The notes under the pieces: model-generated
What the model was told of the DNA's origin: nothing
Database searches by the model: none
The model's input: the letters and a program-made list of their open reading frames with translations, nothing else
Source: Bacteroidota bacterium
Lineage (GTDB): Bacteria; Bacteroidota; Bacteroidia; Bacteroidales; JAAAOM01
DNA length: 64,000 nt
Direction: 5' to 3'
Assembly: GCA_009908855.1 (NCBI GenBank)
Contig: JAAAOM010000046.1
Location: forward strand, 1-64,000
Part shown: positions 43,888 to 54,061 of the stretch, piece by piece
Position numbering within the stretch: position 1 is the first letter of the stretch
How the letters are laid out: every line of letters begins with the position of its first letter
Program-made: the position numbers and the translations under genes

Positions 43888-45528
43888 TTATCCCCTAAGT
43901 ATCTTCATAGCCTCCGTATCCAGGGCATCAGTCATAAACGGAATACCCGTAATCTCCTCGGTTTCACGGTTCGACGTAATTAAATCGTTGCGTGAGATAT
44001 CCGACAAGCTAAATTTACGTGCTCCTGCCATAAATTGCTGTAAACCGGCTGCCAATTTATCAGCATAGCCGTACATAGCAATAGCCCCGAATGGTATGTT
44101 TTTCATCTCATCTTCACCTACTATATTCTTAACCGTTTCCCATTCGCAAAATATCTCATCAGGGAATTTACCGTATTCAGTAACTGAATTCGGAAGCTGT
44201 TCCCAGTGACCATTAATACCGGCTTTACGGTCAGGATAAAACACACCTTCAATGTTGCTCCCCAGGAATCCGGCAATCATGGGTGCACGGCCCAGGCATA
44301 CAAGTTTGGTATATGGCGCTCCCAGTGCAATGGCTTTAAACAGATGATCCTCACGGGCAAAACCACCTGCAAATGAGATATCCGGTACTTTCATGCCTTT
44401 CTCTTCCAGTATTTTACAATACTGATATGCTTTGGCATGGAGCGCAACAGAAGGAATACCCCAGTGTTGCATCATATTCCAAGGACTCATACCGGTTCCG
44501 CCACCGGCTCCGTCAATGGTTAAAAGGTCCAGCCCGGCATCTGCTGAGAATCGTATGGCCATGGCCAGATTTTCCATACCGTAAGCGCCGGTTTTTAGTG
44601 TGATTCGTTTAAAACCTAATTTGCGCAAGTAAGCTACCGATTCCATAAAATCATTTCGTACTTCATCAACCGACTGGATGTCAGTGGCTCCCAAACGACT
44701 ATGACGGGCAAATGAGGTGATGGCACGTTTTTCAAATCGACGAATAACCACCGGGTCTAACGGATCGGGATCAACAATGTATCCGCGTTCTTTTAAAAAT
44801 TGCGCGTATTCAAGACTGTTCACTTGTATCTCGCCTCCGATATCTTTGGCGCCTTGACCCCATTTAAGCTCAAGTATTACATCGTTGCCATATTTTTCAA
44901 TCAGGTATTCAGCGACTCCGTTACGTGTATCTTCCACATTCATTTGAATAATAATGGCGCCATAACCATCGTAATAACGTTTGAAGTATTCGATGCGTCG
45001 CTCCAGCTCCGGGGCTTTTATAATTTTACCATGCTTAATTTCCGATTGCTGGTCGATGCCAACCACGTTTTCACCTACAACAATCGGAAAACCTGCCAAT
45101 GCAGCACCAACGGCAAAGGAAGGCCAGTATTTTGCGGCAATAAAGGTTGAACCCAGCGCACCAGTCATGATCGGAACCCGGCATTTGGTCTTGATCTCGT
45201 TACCGAAGGATGTTTCAACATTCACATTCGTAAAAATACAATCATCAGGATTATGGGTCATATTATTGGTTATTCCGGATGAACCGTACGCATAACCCTG
45301 TATACGCAATGCGTGATAACCGATTCCCAGCGATGTTACATGATTACCGCCTGAGGTTGAATCTCCAAATCGCCTGGGATATAACATTTTTCGTCCTTCC
45401 AGACAAGATAGCCAGGTTTCGCATTTACCTTTACAATTCGAATCACATAGGGTACATAAACCCGATTCACAGGGCACACCCCTGTTTACTGCTCCAAGAG
45501 CATCATTATTCTTTATCCACTGTTGCAT
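43888..45528 (-). CDS. FMN-binding glutamate synthase family protein
   Basis: About 546 residues from Met9 of the track (MQQWIKNNDALGAVN). A Cys-rich N-terminal segment ESGLCTLCDSNCKGKCETWLSC could bind an Fe-S cluster. Then comes the glutamate synthase alpha-type TIM barrel, with VPIMTGALGSTFIAAK, DIQSVDEV, LLTIDGAGGGTGMSPWNMM (FMN/2-oxoglutarate region) and VCLGRAPMIAGFLGSN. It has no glutaminase domain and no adjacent beta subunit, so it is not a classical GOGAT. The substrate could be 2-oxoglutarate/ammonia or another acceptor. It is a conserved family in anaerobes and Bacteroidota. Confidence 0.8.
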   Translation of the reverse strand: MQQWIKNNDALGAVNRGVPCESGLCTLCDSNCKGKCETWLSCLEGRKMLYPRRFGDSTSGGNHVTSLGIGYHALRIQGYAYGSSGITNNMTHNPDDCIFTNVNVETSFGNEIKTKCRVPIMTGALGSTFIAAKYWPSFAVGAALAGFPIVVGENVVGIDQQSEIKHGKIIKAPELERRIEYFKRYYDGYGAIIIQMNVEDTRNGVAEYLIEKYGNDVILELKWGQGAKDIGGEIQVNSLEYAQFLKERGYIVDPDPLDPVVIRRFEKRAITSFARHSRLGATDIQSVDEVRNDFMESVAYLRKLGFKRITLKTGAYGMENLAMAIRFSADAGLDLLTIDGAGGGTGMSPWNMMQHWGIPSVALHAKAYQYCKILEEKGMKVPDISFAGGFAREDHLFKAIALGAPYTKLVCLGRAPMIAGFLGSNIEGVFYPDRKAGINGHWEQLPNSVTEYGKFPDEIFCEWETVKNIVGEDEMKNIPFGAIAMYGYADKLAAGLQQFMAGARKFSLSDISRNDLITSNRETEEITGIPFMTDALDTEAMKILRG

Positions 45529-45875
45529 AATAGTTGTTTTATAGTTATACATTCAATCAGCATAAATATACACTTAATATCTGCTGATATGTGCATTAGC
45601 CTCTATTAATCCGGTAATTTATATTCTATCTAATTAGTGAATAGCAATTGTAAGCATTATTTCAGAATGACAGCAGTCAGAAAAATTCGTTTATTGAACG
45701 GGCCCAAACAGAACTACATGCACTTACGCAAAAAAATAATACATTTCCTGAAACTGTCAGGATATTCAACCAACGAATTGTATAAATATGGAATTTAAGT
45801 ATAACCGTTTATTTATGTATGGTAAAAGTTAAGTTAAAATAATCCAAATACATTTTGTAGTTCTAATATTATCTA
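45529..45875. other. 347-base intergenic region without a clear gene
   Basis: Between the divergent glutamate-synthase-like gene and the leu promoter. The only ORF is a 43-codon plus-strand frame at 45667-45798 (MTAVRKIRLLNGPKQ...), basic and unrecognised, without a promoter match. I see no hairpin or RNA gene. Confidence 0.4.
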
Positions 45876-45883
45876 TATATTTG
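45854..45883 (+). promoter_or_regulatory. leu operon promoter (TTTG-N18-TATATTTG)
   Basis: TTTG at 45854-45857 and the exact -7 element TATATTTG at 45876-45883 with an 18-base gap match the Bacteroidota promoter consensus. The predicted transcript starts about 10 bases before the leader-peptide ATG. Confidence 0.65.
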
Positions 45884-45898
45884 CATCCAATTACAGAT

Positions 45899-45967
45899 AT
45901 GAAAAAGTACATATTCCATACTATCCTCACTATTATTCTGATTGGTATTCTGGGAATACGCAAGTGA
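45899..45967 (+). CDS. leu operon leader peptide (Ile/Leu-rich)
   Basis: A 22-codon ORF below the track's limit: MKKYIFHTILTII..., with seven Ile codons (ATA, ATC and ATT) and three Leu codons, concentrated in codons 9-20. It lies just after the promoter, and its TGA stop falls inside the left arm of a predicted antiterminator. This is the layout of transcription-attenuation leaders of branched-chain amino acid operons. A ribosome stalled by lack of charged tRNA-Ile or tRNA-Leu would leave the arm free, while a ribosome reaching the stop would cover it. No Val codons are present. It is unlikely to have a function as a protein. Confidence 0.8.
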   Translation: MKKYIFHTILTIILIGILGIRK

Positions 45968-46037
45968 GAATGGTATGGAATAAAGTATTCTGAATAAATA
46001 GTTAAGCCATTCTCACGTTAAAGGGAATGGCTTTTTT
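45964..46037 (+). terminator. Attenuator: competing antiterminator and terminator before leuA
   Basis: Antiterminator arms GTGAGAATGG (45964-45973) and CCATTCTCAC (46007-46016) are perfectly complementary over 10 bp. The second arm overlaps the terminator stem AAGCCATTC (46004-46012)/GAATGGCTT (46025-46033), which is followed by a T-run. The two structures are mutually exclusive, and the stop codon of the leader peptide sits in the first antiterminator arm. Confidence 0.82.
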
Positions 46038-46096
46038 AATTTAAAAAAAACATAGAATAAAGTGTATAAACTGTTAAACCACAAAAACAATAAGTT

Positions 46097-47593
46097 ATGA
46101 GCGAAAAGTTGTACATTTTCGACACCACCTTGCGGGACGGTGAACAGGTCCCCGGCTGCCAGTTAAATACCTTAGAAAAAATTGAGGTAGCAAAGGCGCT
46201 TGAAGAGCTGGGTGTTGATATTATCGAAGCGGGCTTCCCGGTTAGTAGTCCCGGCGATTTTAACTCGGTAATGGAAATATCGAAAGCGGTGAGCGAGCCC
46301 GTAATTTGTGGCCTCACACGTGCAGTTGAAAAAGATATTGAAGTGGCTGCTGATTCGCTCAAATACGCCAAAAGAAAAAGGATACATACCGGAATTGGCA
46401 CTTCCGAATTTCATATTAAATATAAATTTAATTCCACGCAGGAAAAAATTATTGAACGAGCTGCGGCTGCCGTTAAATATGCCCGAAAATTTGTGGAAGA
46501 TGTTGAATTCTATGCCGAGGATGCCGGTCGTACCGACAATGAATACCTGGCCCGGGTTATAGAGGCTGTAGTGGCCGCCGGAGCAACAACCATCAATATT
46601 CCGGATACCACCGGTTATACCTTGCCTGAGGAATACGGTGCCAAGATCCGCTATTTGAAGGAAAATGTAAAAGGCATTGATAAAGCCATACTTTCCACCC
46701 ATTGCCATAACGATTTGGGTATGGCTACGGCAAACTCAATAATGGGCGTGCTAAACGGTGCACGCCAGGTAGAGGTAACCATCAACGGAATTGGTGAACG
46801 GGCCGGTAACACCTCATTGGAAGAGGTGGTAATGGCTTTCCGTAGCCGTCAGCATTTAAACATTGACACAGGCATAAATACAAAACATATTTCTAAAACA
46901 AGCCGTTTGGTTTCATCGCTTATGAATATGCCTGTACAGCCTAACAAGGCCATTGTGGGGCGAAATGCCTTTGCTCATTCATCAGGAATCCACCAGGACG
47001 GGGTGTTGAAAAATCGGGAAAATTACGAGATCATCAATCCCGAAGATGTTGGCATTTTCGAATCCACCATCAGTCTTACAGCACGGAGCGGAAGAGCAGC
47101 CCTTAAACACCGTTTGAAAATTATGGGCTATGATTTTGAGGGCGAAGAATTGGATGCCTTGTATCAGCAGTTTTTGGATATTGCCGATAAGAAAAAAGAT
47201 GTGAACGAAGAAGACCTTCAAATACTTGTAGGTCGGAAAAAAGTGAAAGACAAGCAGGATATTAAACTCCATTCATTGCAAATAATATGCGGTAAATCTA
47301 CTGTTCCGGTTGCCACGGTTGGGTTGGATTTTAATGGCGATGTGTTTTATAACACTTCCGAAGGAAACGGTCCCATCGATGCAGCTTTCAAAGCAGTGAA
47401 AAACCTTACCCATAAAAACTTCAAACTGGAAGAATTCCTGGTACAAGCCATTACCCGTGGTACTGACGATACCGGCAAAGTACACGTGCAACTGGAAAGC
47501 CAGGGACGGATATACTACGGATTCTCCGGGAATACTGACATTTCAACAGCAGCTGTTGAGGCTTTGGTTGACGGAATAAATAAAATTGTTTAA
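46097..47593 (+). CDS. leuA: 2-isopropylmalate synthase
   Basis: 498 residues. Condenses acetyl-CoA with 2-ketoisovalerate, the first step of leucine synthesis. The DRE-TIM barrel opens [17 protein letters not shown], with the metal motif [15 protein letters not shown] near 203 and [17 protein letters not shown]. The C-terminal LeuA regulatory dimer domain (from about 390) would give leucine feedback. First structural gene after the attenuator. Confidence 0.95.
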   Translation: MSEKLYIFDTTLRDGEQVPGCQLNTLEKIEVAKALEELGVDIIEAGFPVSSPGDFNSVMEISKAVSEPVICGLTRAVEKDIEVAADSLKYAKRKRIHTGIGTSEFHIKYKFNSTQEKIIERAAAAVKYARKFVEDVEFYAEDAGRTDNEYLARVIEAVVAAGATTINIPDTTGYTLPEEYGAKIRYLKENVKGIDKAILSTHCHNDLGMATANSIMGVLNGARQVEVTINGIGERAGNTSLEEVVMAFRSRQHLNIDTGINTKHISKTSRLVSSLMNMPVQPNKAIVGRNAFAHSSGIHQDGVLKNRENYEIINPEDVGIFESTISLTARSGRAALKHRLKIMGYDFEGEELDALYQQFLDIADKKKDVNEEDLQILVGRKKVKDKQDIKLHSLQIICGKSTVPVATVGLDFNGDVFYNTSEGNGPIDAAFKAVKNLTHKNFKLEEFLVQAITRGTDDTGKVHVQLESQGRIYYGFSGNTDISTAAVEALVDGINKIV

Positions 47594-47610
47594 CATAAAT
47601 ATTTACAAAA

Positions 47611-49038
47611 TTGGCTGGAAAAACACTTTTCGACAAGGTATGGGACTCTCATGTAGTCTCTGAGATTGAAGGCGGGCCAAGCGTGTTATATATTGACCGC
47701 CATTTAATACACGAGGTAACAAGCCCACAGGCATTCGCAGGGCTCGATAAAAGGGGTATAAACGTATTGAGGCCTGAAAATACTATTGCAACGCCCGACC
47801 ACAATGTACCCACATTAGATCAACATTTGCCTATTAAAGATTATTTGTCAAGCTTTCAGGTAAATAAGCTCACCGAAAATACCGAAAAACACGGAATAAC
47901 CCTATTTGGCCTCAACACACCCAACCAGGGTATTGTGCACGTAGTGGGTCCCGAGCAGGGGCTTACACAACCGGGCATGACCATTGTTTGCGGTGATAGC
48001 CACACCTCAACACACGGTGCTTTTGGAAGCGTAGCCTTTGGCATTGGCACCAGTGAGGTCGAAATGGTATTGGCTACACAATGTATCCTACAGCCCAAGC
48101 CTAAGAGTATGCGCATTAATGTGGAGGGTGAATTAAAACCCGGTGTAACATCGAAAGATATCATTCTTTATATCATTTCACAAATCACGGCCAGCGGTGG
48201 TACTGGTTATTTCATCGAATATGCCGGGTCAGCCATTCGCAGCCTGAGCATGGAAGGACGCATGACCATCTGTAACATGAGTATCGAATCAGGAGCCCGC
48301 GGTGGATTAATTGCTCCGGATGATACCACCTTCAAATACATGAAAGGCCGCAAGTATGCCCCTGAAGGTGCGGATTTTGACAAAGCCGTGGCGTACTGGA
48401 AATCACTGCGTACCGATGATGACGCTGAATTTGATAAAGAAATCCATTTCAGGGCAGAAGATATTGAACCCATGATCACCTACGGTACAAACCCGGGTAT
48501 GGGAACGGGTATCACGCAGTATATTCCCAGGGAAGATGAAATTGAACCATCCAATCTGAAATCTTTCCGGAAATCAATGCAGTACATGGGTTTTAATGCA
48601 GGAGATAAACTCATTGGCAAATCCATTGATTATGTATTTGTGGGAAGTTGTACCAATGGCCGTATTGAAGACCTGCGTGAATTCGCACATTATGTAAAAG
48701 GCCTCAAAAAAGCCAATAATGTAACAGCGTGGATCGTTCCCGGTTCAAAACAGGTAGAAAAACAAGCCATTGAAGAAGGAATAGTTGAAATACTGGAAGA
48801 AGCCGGGTTTGAATTACGTCAACCTGGTTGCTCGGCTTGCCTGGCTATGAATGACGATAAAATTCCCGAAGGAAAAGTGGCTGTTTCTACATCCAACCGG
48901 AATTTTGAAGGGCGACAAGGTCCAGGCGCCCGCACCATGTTGGCCAGTCCGTTTACAGCGGCAGCTGTGGCCATAACCGGCGAAATAGCTGATCCTCGAC
49001 AAGTTTTTGGAATTCTTGAACCTGAAAAAGCAATGTAA
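47611..49038 (+). CDS. leuC: 3-isopropylmalate dehydratase large subunit
   Basis: A 475-residue aconitase-family Fe-S enzyme. The 4Fe-4S ligands are the Cys residues in [13 protein letters not shown] near 349 and the CxxC in [12 protein letters not shown] near 410; the substrate region [25 protein letters not shown] is intact. It starts with TTG ([14 protein letters not shown]), 17 bases after leuA. It works with LeuD to isomerise 2- to 3-isopropylmalate, and citramalate if the downstream paralogue makes it. Confidence 0.95.
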   Translation: MAGKTLFDKVWDSHVVSEIEGGPSVLYIDRHLIHEVTSPQAFAGLDKRGINVLRPENTIATPDHNVPTLDQHLPIKDYLSSFQVNKLTENTEKHGITLFGLNTPNQGIVHVVGPEQGLTQPGMTIVCGDSHTSTHGAFGSVAFGIGTSEVEMVLATQCILQPKPKSMRINVEGELKPGVTSKDIILYIISQITASGGTGYFIEYAGSAIRSLSMEGRMTICNMSIESGARGGLIAPDDTTFKYMKGRKYAPEGADFDKAVAYWKSLRTDDDAEFDKEIHFRAEDIEPMITYGTNPGMGTGITQYIPREDEIEPSNLKSFRKSMQYMGFNAGDKLIGKSIDYVFVGSCTNGRIEDLREFAHYVKGLKKANNVTAWIVPGSKQVEKQAIEEGIVEILEEAGFELRQPGCSACLAMNDDKIPEGKVAVSTSNRNFEGRQGPGARTMLASPFTAAAVAITGEIADPRQVFGILEPEKAM

Positions 49039-49040
49039 TT

Positions 49041-49649
49041 ATGGCAATAGATAAATTCACTACAATAACCGCAACAGCCGTACCGGTGCCTTATGAAAAT
49101 ATCGATACAGATCAGATCATCCCTGCACGTTTCCTGAAAGCCACTACACGTGATGGATTTGGTGAGAACCTATTCAGGGATTGGCGATATGACAAAGACA
49201 ACAACCCTAAAAAGGATTTCGAACTCAACAATACCAAATATTCAGGCCCCATATTGGTTGGGGGTAAGAATTTTGGCAGCGGGTCCAGCCGTGAGCATGC
49301 CGCCTGGGCTATACATGACTATGGCTTTAAGGTTGTGGTATCAAGTTTTTTTGCGGACATATTCAAAAATAACTCACTGAATAATGGGTTATTACCCGTT
49401 CAGATTTCAGAAGAATTTCTGGAAAAGATTTTCTCAGCCATAGATAAAGACCCTAAGGCGCAGTTTAAAGTTGATCTGGAAAATCAGGAAATCAGCATAA
49501 TGTCAACCGGCGAAAAGGAAAAATTCGATATCAATCCTTATAAAAAAGAATGCTTAATCAATGGTTATGACGACATTGATTACCTGCTAAGCATGAAAGA
49601 CAAAATAGAAGCGTTTGAAAAAACAAGGGTTAAGCCTTATACTTATTAA
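49041..49649 (+). CDS. leuD: 3-isopropylmalate dehydratase small subunit
   Basis: 202 residues, the swivel domain of the aconitase-type isomerase. [15 protein letters not shown] and the conserved [35 protein letters not shown] loop are present. It begins 2 bases after the leuC stop, so expression is coupled and stoichiometric. Confidence 0.95.
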   Translation: MAIDKFTTITATAVPVPYENIDTDQIIPARFLKATTRDGFGENLFRDWRYDKDNNPKKDFELNNTKYSGPILVGGKNFGSGSSREHAAWAIHDYGFKVVVSSFFADIFKNNSLNNGLLPVQISEEFLEKIFSAIDKDPKAQFKVDLENQEISIMSTGEKEKFDINPYKKECLINGYDDIDYLLSMKDKIEAFEKTRVKPYTY

Positions 49650-49700
49650 TTCAATGAATTCAGAACACAACCTTTTCAGTGTTGTAAAAATAAAAGATAT

Positions 49701-51230
49701 ATGACAGTAACCATCATGGATACAACCCTCAGGGACGGGGAACAGACCAATGGCGTTTCCTTTACGGCTGCCGAGAAACTGAGCATGGCCAAGTTATTGC
49801 TTGAAGACCTGAGGGTTGATCGTATTGAAGTAGCCTCGGCACGTGTTTCGGAAGGAGAGTTTCAGGGCGCGGAGAAAATTATTTCATGGGCCAGAGAACA
49901 TGGATATGAAGACCGCGTTGAAATCCTCGGCTTTGTCGATGGTAAGGCTTCATTGGACTGGATAAATAATGCCGGCGGGAAGGTCATTAATTTACTAACC
50001 AAAGGTTCTTTAAACCATGTAACCAATCAGTTGCGTAAAACACCGGAGGAACACCTGGCTGACATCAAAAAATCAATCGCTTATGCGCAGGAACTGGGCA
50101 TAAAAGTGAATATGTATATGGAAGATTGGTCGAATGGCATGCGCAATTCACCTGATTATGTGTTTCAGATGCTTGACGGCCTGAAAGATGAAGCCATTGA
50201 GCATTTCATGCTGCCTGATACACTGGGCATACTGAATCATAGGGAGGCGTACGATTTTTGCAACCAGATTTTGGAAAAATATCCGCGTCTTACTTTCGAT
50301 TTCCATGCTCATAATGACTATGATCTGGCCACTGCCAATACGTTTGAAGCATTAAAGGCCGGTGTGCGTTGTGTGCATACTACGGTAAACGGACTTGGCG
50401 AAAGAGCTGGCAATGTGCCGCTTTCAAGTGTGATTGGTATTGTTCATGACCATTTAAACCTGGAAATGAATGTGGACGAAGAACAACTTTATAAGGTGAG
50501 TAAGTTGGTTGAATCGTTCTCAGGTATTCGTATCCCACAGAATAAACCCATTATTGGGGAGCATGTGTTTACACAAACCGCAGGTATTCATGCCGACGGT
50601 GACTCCAAGCGCAATTTGTATTTTAACGATCTTATGCCTGAACGCTTCGGTCGCAAACGCATTTATGCCCTGGGTAAAACCTCGGGCAAGGCCAATATCC
50701 AAAAGAACCTGGAGGAGCTGGGTATTGAGCTTGACTCTGAAGACATGAAAAAAGTAACCGAACGTGTGATTGAACTGGGTGATAAGAAAGAAGTAGTTAC
50801 ACCTGAAGACCTTCCTTACATTATTTCCGATATTCTGAAAACAGAAAAGGTAAACCAGGAAATCAATATCAAAAACTACTCGCTTTCAGTAGCCGAAGGA
50901 CTGAAATCGGTTGCAACACTGAGCATGGAAATCAGTGGCAAGACCTATGAAGAAACCGCATCGGGTGATGGACAGTACGATGCCTTCATGAAAGCGGTCT
51001 GGAAAATTTACGACCGGCTGAAGAAAAAACATCCGGTGCTTGTGGACTATGTGGTTACCATACCTCCCGGTGGCAAAACCGATGCTCTGGTGCAATCAGT
51101 CATTACCTGGGAATATGGTAAGCAGTTTAAAACCCGCGGACTGGATTCCGACCAGAATGTGGCAGCTATTAAAGCCACCATTAAAATGTTAAACATCATT
51201 GAAAGCGACGAATTTAAAAATTATAAGTAA
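49701..51230 (+). CDS. LeuA paralogue: (R)-citramalate synthase or isopropylmalate synthase-like
   Basis: 509 residues. DRE-TIM barrel [22 protein letters not shown], metal motif DFHAHNDYDLATANTFEALKAG (HAHND), VNGLGERAGNVPL, then a C-terminal LeuA-type allosteric domain (from about 390). It is only moderately like the upstream LeuA, and the divergent barrel (MYMEDWSNGMRNSPDYVFQM) fits the CimA/LeuA2 branch. CimA condenses pyruvate and acetyl-CoA to citramalate, which LeuCD and LeuB convert to 2-ketobutyrate for isoleucine. The Ile-rich leader peptide of the operon supports this, but substrate choice cannot be proved from sequence. Confidence 0.75.
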   Translation: MTVTIMDTTLRDGEQTNGVSFTAAEKLSMAKLLLEDLRVDRIEVASARVSEGEFQGAEKIISWAREHGYEDRVEILGFVDGKASLDWINNAGGKVINLLTKGSLNHVTNQLRKTPEEHLADIKKSIAYAQELGIKVNMYMEDWSNGMRNSPDYVFQMLDGLKDEAIEHFMLPDTLGILNHREAYDFCNQILEKYPRLTFDFHAHNDYDLATANTFEALKAGVRCVHTTVNGLGERAGNVPLSSVIGIVHDHLNLEMNVDEEQLYKVSKLVESFSGIRIPQNKPIIGEHVFTQTAGIHADGDSKRNLYFNDLMPERFGRKRIYALGKTSGKANIQKNLEELGIELDSEDMKKVTERVIELGDKKEVVTPEDLPYIISDILKTEKVNQEINIKNYSLSVAEGLKSVATLSMEISGKTYEETASGDGQYDAFMKAVWKIYDRLKKKHPVLVDYVVTIPPGGKTDALVQSVITWEYGKQFKTRGLDSDQNVAAIKATIKMLNIIESDEFKNYK

Positions 51231-51264
51231 TACGCATTAATCAACAAAAAACACTTTTTACCTA

Positions 51265-52329
51265 ATGAAATATATGATCGCAACCCTTCCGGGTGACGGA
51301 ATAGGCCTTGAAATAACAGAACAGGCCATAAAAGTATTAAAAGCCATCGGCGATACGTTTAATCATGAATTTACTTTCGAACATGCACCTGTAGGGGCAA
51401 CAGCTATTGATAAAACAGGTAATCCATACCCGGTTGAAACACATGACCTGTGTATAAAATCAGATGCCGTATTATTTGGTGCCATTGGCGACCCAAAATA
51501 CGATAACGACCCCAAAGCGAAAGTTCGACCCGAACAAGGTCTGCTAGCTATGAGAAAAAAACTGGGTTTGTATGCCAATATCCGTCCGGTAAAAACATTT
51601 CCTTCGTTAATCCATAAATCCCCCCTGCGCAGGGATTTGGTTGAAGGAGCTGATTTTATTGTGATTCGCGAACTGACCGGTGGTATCTATTTTGGTGAAC
51701 CGCGTGGTCGTTCCGAGAATCAGGATACCGCTTTTGACACCTGCGTGTACAACAAAGAAGAAATAGAAAGAATTACCAGACTGGCTTTTGAATATGCCGG
51801 TAAAAGAAGGAAAAAACTAACAGCGGTGGATAAGGCCAATGTCCTGGCTACTTCCCGTTTATGGCGTGAAACAGTTCAGGACCTGGCAGGTGATTATGCC
51901 GATATTGAACTGGAATATATGTTCGTGGACAATGCCGCCATGCAAATTATACAATGGCCTAAAAATTTTGATGTGATGGTTACGGAGAATATGTTCGGTG
52001 ATATCCTGTCAGATGAGGCCAGTGTGATTAGTGGCTCGCTGGGATTGCTGCCTTCAGCTTCAATCGGGCTGCACACCTCAGTTTTTGAACCCATTCATGG
52101 CTCTTATCCACAGGCAGCCGGAAAAAATATTGCCAATCCCCTGGCTACCATTTTATCGGCCGCTATGTTACTCGAATCGCTTGATCTGCTGAAAGAGGCA
52201 GAAGCTGTACAAAAAGCTGTAGATGCTTCCATGGACCAAAATATAGTGACCCGGGATATTGCCGAAGATAATGCATCCACCACCTCAGAAGTTGGTGACT
52301 GGATTGCTAATTACATCGCAAAACAATAA
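51265..52329 (+). CDS. leuB: 3-isopropylmalate dehydrogenase
   Basis: A 354-residue NAD-dependent decarboxylating dehydrogenase. [17 protein letters not shown] start, [16 protein letters not shown] substrate loop, catalytic Lys/Tyr region [17 protein letters not shown], metal-binding [30 protein letters not shown], and [30 protein letters not shown]. Last enzyme of the operon; a terminator follows. Confidence 0.96.
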   Translation: MKYMIATLPGDGIGLEITEQAIKVLKAIGDTFNHEFTFEHAPVGATAIDKTGNPYPVETHDLCIKSDAVLFGAIGDPKYDNDPKAKVRPEQGLLAMRKKLGLYANIRPVKTFPSLIHKSPLRRDLVEGADFIVIRELTGGIYFGEPRGRSENQDTAFDTCVYNKEEIERITRLAFEYAGKRRKKLTAVDKANVLATSRLWRETVQDLAGDYADIELEYMFVDNAAMQIIQWPKNFDVMVTENMFGDILSDEASVISGSLGLLPSASIGLHTSVFEPIHGSYPQAAGKNIANPLATILSAAMLLESLDLLKEAEAVQKAVDASMDQNIVTRDIAEDNASTTSEVGDWIANYIAKQ

Positions 52330-52333
52330 TATT

Positions 52334-52426
52334 ATGACAATCAAATGCATCTATACAACTATTATTAGCTGGTTCCTGTCATTTCAACATCAAAGAGCCG
52401 GATTGTTGTGTGGTGTGTGTTATTAA
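52334..52426 (+). other. Short ORF (30 codons) after leuB, possible leader peptide
   Basis: The ATG lies 4 bases after the leuB stop; the frame reads MTIKCIYTTIISWFLSF... and ends GLLCGVCY. It is followed 23 bases later by an intrinsic terminator and then by the EamA gene, an attenuation-like order. I found no convincing antiterminator; only a 7-bp inverted repeat TGTCATT/AATGACA flanks the end of the ORF. Speculative. Confidence 0.25.
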
Positions 52427-52449
52427 TGACAAAGCATTCCAAACTATTG

Positions 52450-52482
52450 AAAGCCTCTTGAGATTATTTAAGGGGCTTTTTT
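52450..52482 (+). terminator. Intrinsic terminator of the leu operon
   Basis: AAAGCCTCTT (52450-52459) pairs with AAGGGGCTTT (52470-52479) over 10 bp with one G-U pair, and six T residues close it. It ends the leu operon before the EamA gene. Confidence 0.8.
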
Positions 52483-52564
52483 AGTAATGTTAACCCGGCC
52501 ATACGATTGCCCTGGCTTGCTTTGTAAAAGCGGTCGGTTTTGGTATAGACAGAAAAATACATAC

Positions 52565-53473
52565 ATGAAAACAATAACTTTTGACCGCGAAATGGTCAAA
52601 GCCTCATTAATAGGCTTGTTGGGCATCATTTTATTTTCATCCAAAGCGGTATTAGTGAAATATATTTATCAGTTTGATGTGGATGCTATATCGCTGCTAT
52701 TAATGAGGCTGTTGTTTGCATTGCCGTTTTATGTTGTCATTGGATTAGTTCATTGGCGAAAAAACAAGAATTTAAAATATAAACCCGTGGAATTTCTGCC
52801 ATTGGTTGTGTTGGGAATTATGGGATACTATATGGCCAGTTTTCTTGATTTTACCGGGTTACAATATATCTCAGCCAGCATGGAACGGTTGATTTTGTTC
52901 GTTTATCCAACCTTGGTACTCATCCTCACCCGCATTGTTTATAAAACAATAATTACACCGCAGCAATTGTTAGCCATATTACTTACTTATACTGGTATAT
53001 TCATTGCTTTTTCACAAGGTGCAGGTGGGCAAAAATTGGATAGGCAGTTTTTGACAGGGGCGCTATTCATTTTTTCCAGTGCATTAACCTACGCATACTA
53101 CTTAATGGAAAGCGGCAGATATATTCCCAAATTCGGGCCGGTTTTATTCACCTCTTTTGCTATGGTTATATCCTGTATTTGTGTAATTGTTCATTATATA
53201 ATTGCAGGTAAACCGGACGTATTTTCATTTCCTGCACCGGTTTATGTAAGCGCCTTGTGCATGGCCGTATTTTCGACCGTGGCCCCTTCCTTTTTAATCT
53301 CTGAAGCCATTCGCAGGATTGGTTCTTCTAACTTATCAATTCTTGGTAGCTTTGGACCAATTGCTACGATCATCCTGGCTTATATCTTTTTGAATGAGAC
53401 CATCACTACGGCCCAAATGGCAGGAACAGCTGTGGTGATCAGTGGGGTGATGATTATTAATCTGAAGAAATAA
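52565..53473 (+). CDS. EamA/DMT-family transporter
   Basis: About 302 residues from the ATG at 52565 (MKTITFDREMVKASLIGLLG); the track start at 52487 lies at the foot of the terminator. Ten transmembrane helices form two EamA repeats: LIGLLGIILFSSKAVLVKYIYQF, then the second half from ALTYAYYLMESGRY to GSFGPIATIILAYIFLNETITTAQMAGTAVVISGVMIIN. Drug/metabolite exporter family, some of whose members export amino acids. Its place after leuB is suggestive only. Confidence 0.82.
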   Translation: MKTITFDREMVKASLIGLLGIILFSSKAVLVKYIYQFDVDAISLLLMRLLFALPFYVVIGLVHWRKNKNLKYKPVEFLPLVVLGIMGYYMASFLDFTGLQYISASMERLILFVYPTLVLILTRIVYKTIITPQQLLAILLTYTGIFIAFSQGAGGQKLDRQFLTGALFIFSSALTYAYYLMESGRYIPKFGPVLFTSFAMVISCICVIVHYIIAGKPDVFSFPAPVYVSALCMAVFSTVAPSFLISEAIRRIGSSNLSILGSFGPIATIILAYIFLNETITTAQMAGTAVVISGVMIINLKK

Positions 53474-53602
53474 TCAACGCTTGTGATGATAAATTAATTT
53501 GTAATAAGCATTCGGATAATAGGTTTATATTGCTAATCGGGGATATGAAAAATATGATTATTATTTCTAAATTCGGCAAGAAAATCATAAACCATTTCTG
53601 CC

Positions 53603-54055
53603 ATGAGTATATCTACACAAATAAACGACGATTTAAAAACAGCCATGAAGGCGAAAGATAAAGATTCGCTCGAAGCTTTACGTTCAGTTAAATCAGCCCT
53701 GCATTTGGCAAAAACAGAGAAAGGACAAGATTACCAACTGACGGATGAAGAAGAATTAAAAGTGCTTCAGAAACTGCACAAGCAACGCAAGGATGCTGCC
53801 GATGTTTACAAATCACAAAACCGTGATGACCTGTACATTAAAGAAATGACCGAGGCACAGGTAATAGAACGATATTTACCTGAACCCATGAGTGAGGAGG
53901 AATTAACCAGGCAATTGGAAGGGATAATTACCAGGGTAGGGGCGGGTTCGCCGCAGGAAATGGGGAAAGTAATGGGCGTGGCTACCAAAGAATTGGCGGG
54001 TAAGGCCGATGGTAAAACCATCTCATCAAAAGTAAAAGAGTTGCTAAACCGATAA
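53603..54055 (+). CDS. GatB/YqeY domain protein
   Basis: 150 residues with the YqeY fold: SISTQINDDLKTAMKAKDKDSLEALRSVKSALHLAKTEKG, QKLHKQRKDAADVYKSQNRDDL, EAQVIERYLPEPMSEEEL, GKVMGVATKELAGKADGKTISSKVKELL. The family resembles the tRNA-binding tail of GatB and is thought to act in tRNA-linked metabolism; no catalytic site. A strong bidirectional terminator follows its stop. Confidence 0.92.
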   Translation: MSISTQINDDLKTAMKAKDKDSLEALRSVKSALHLAKTEKGQDYQLTDEEELKVLQKLHKQRKDAADVYKSQNRDDLYIKEMTEAQVIERYLPEPMSEEELTRQLEGIITRVGAGSPQEMGKVMGVATKELAGKADGKTISSKVKELLNR

Positions 54056-54061
54056 ATAATC

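Noticed and set aside
45667-45798. 43-codon plus-strand ORF in the gap before leu
   Set aside because: Basic peptide without family, promoter or conservation evidence; noted in the gap entry only.
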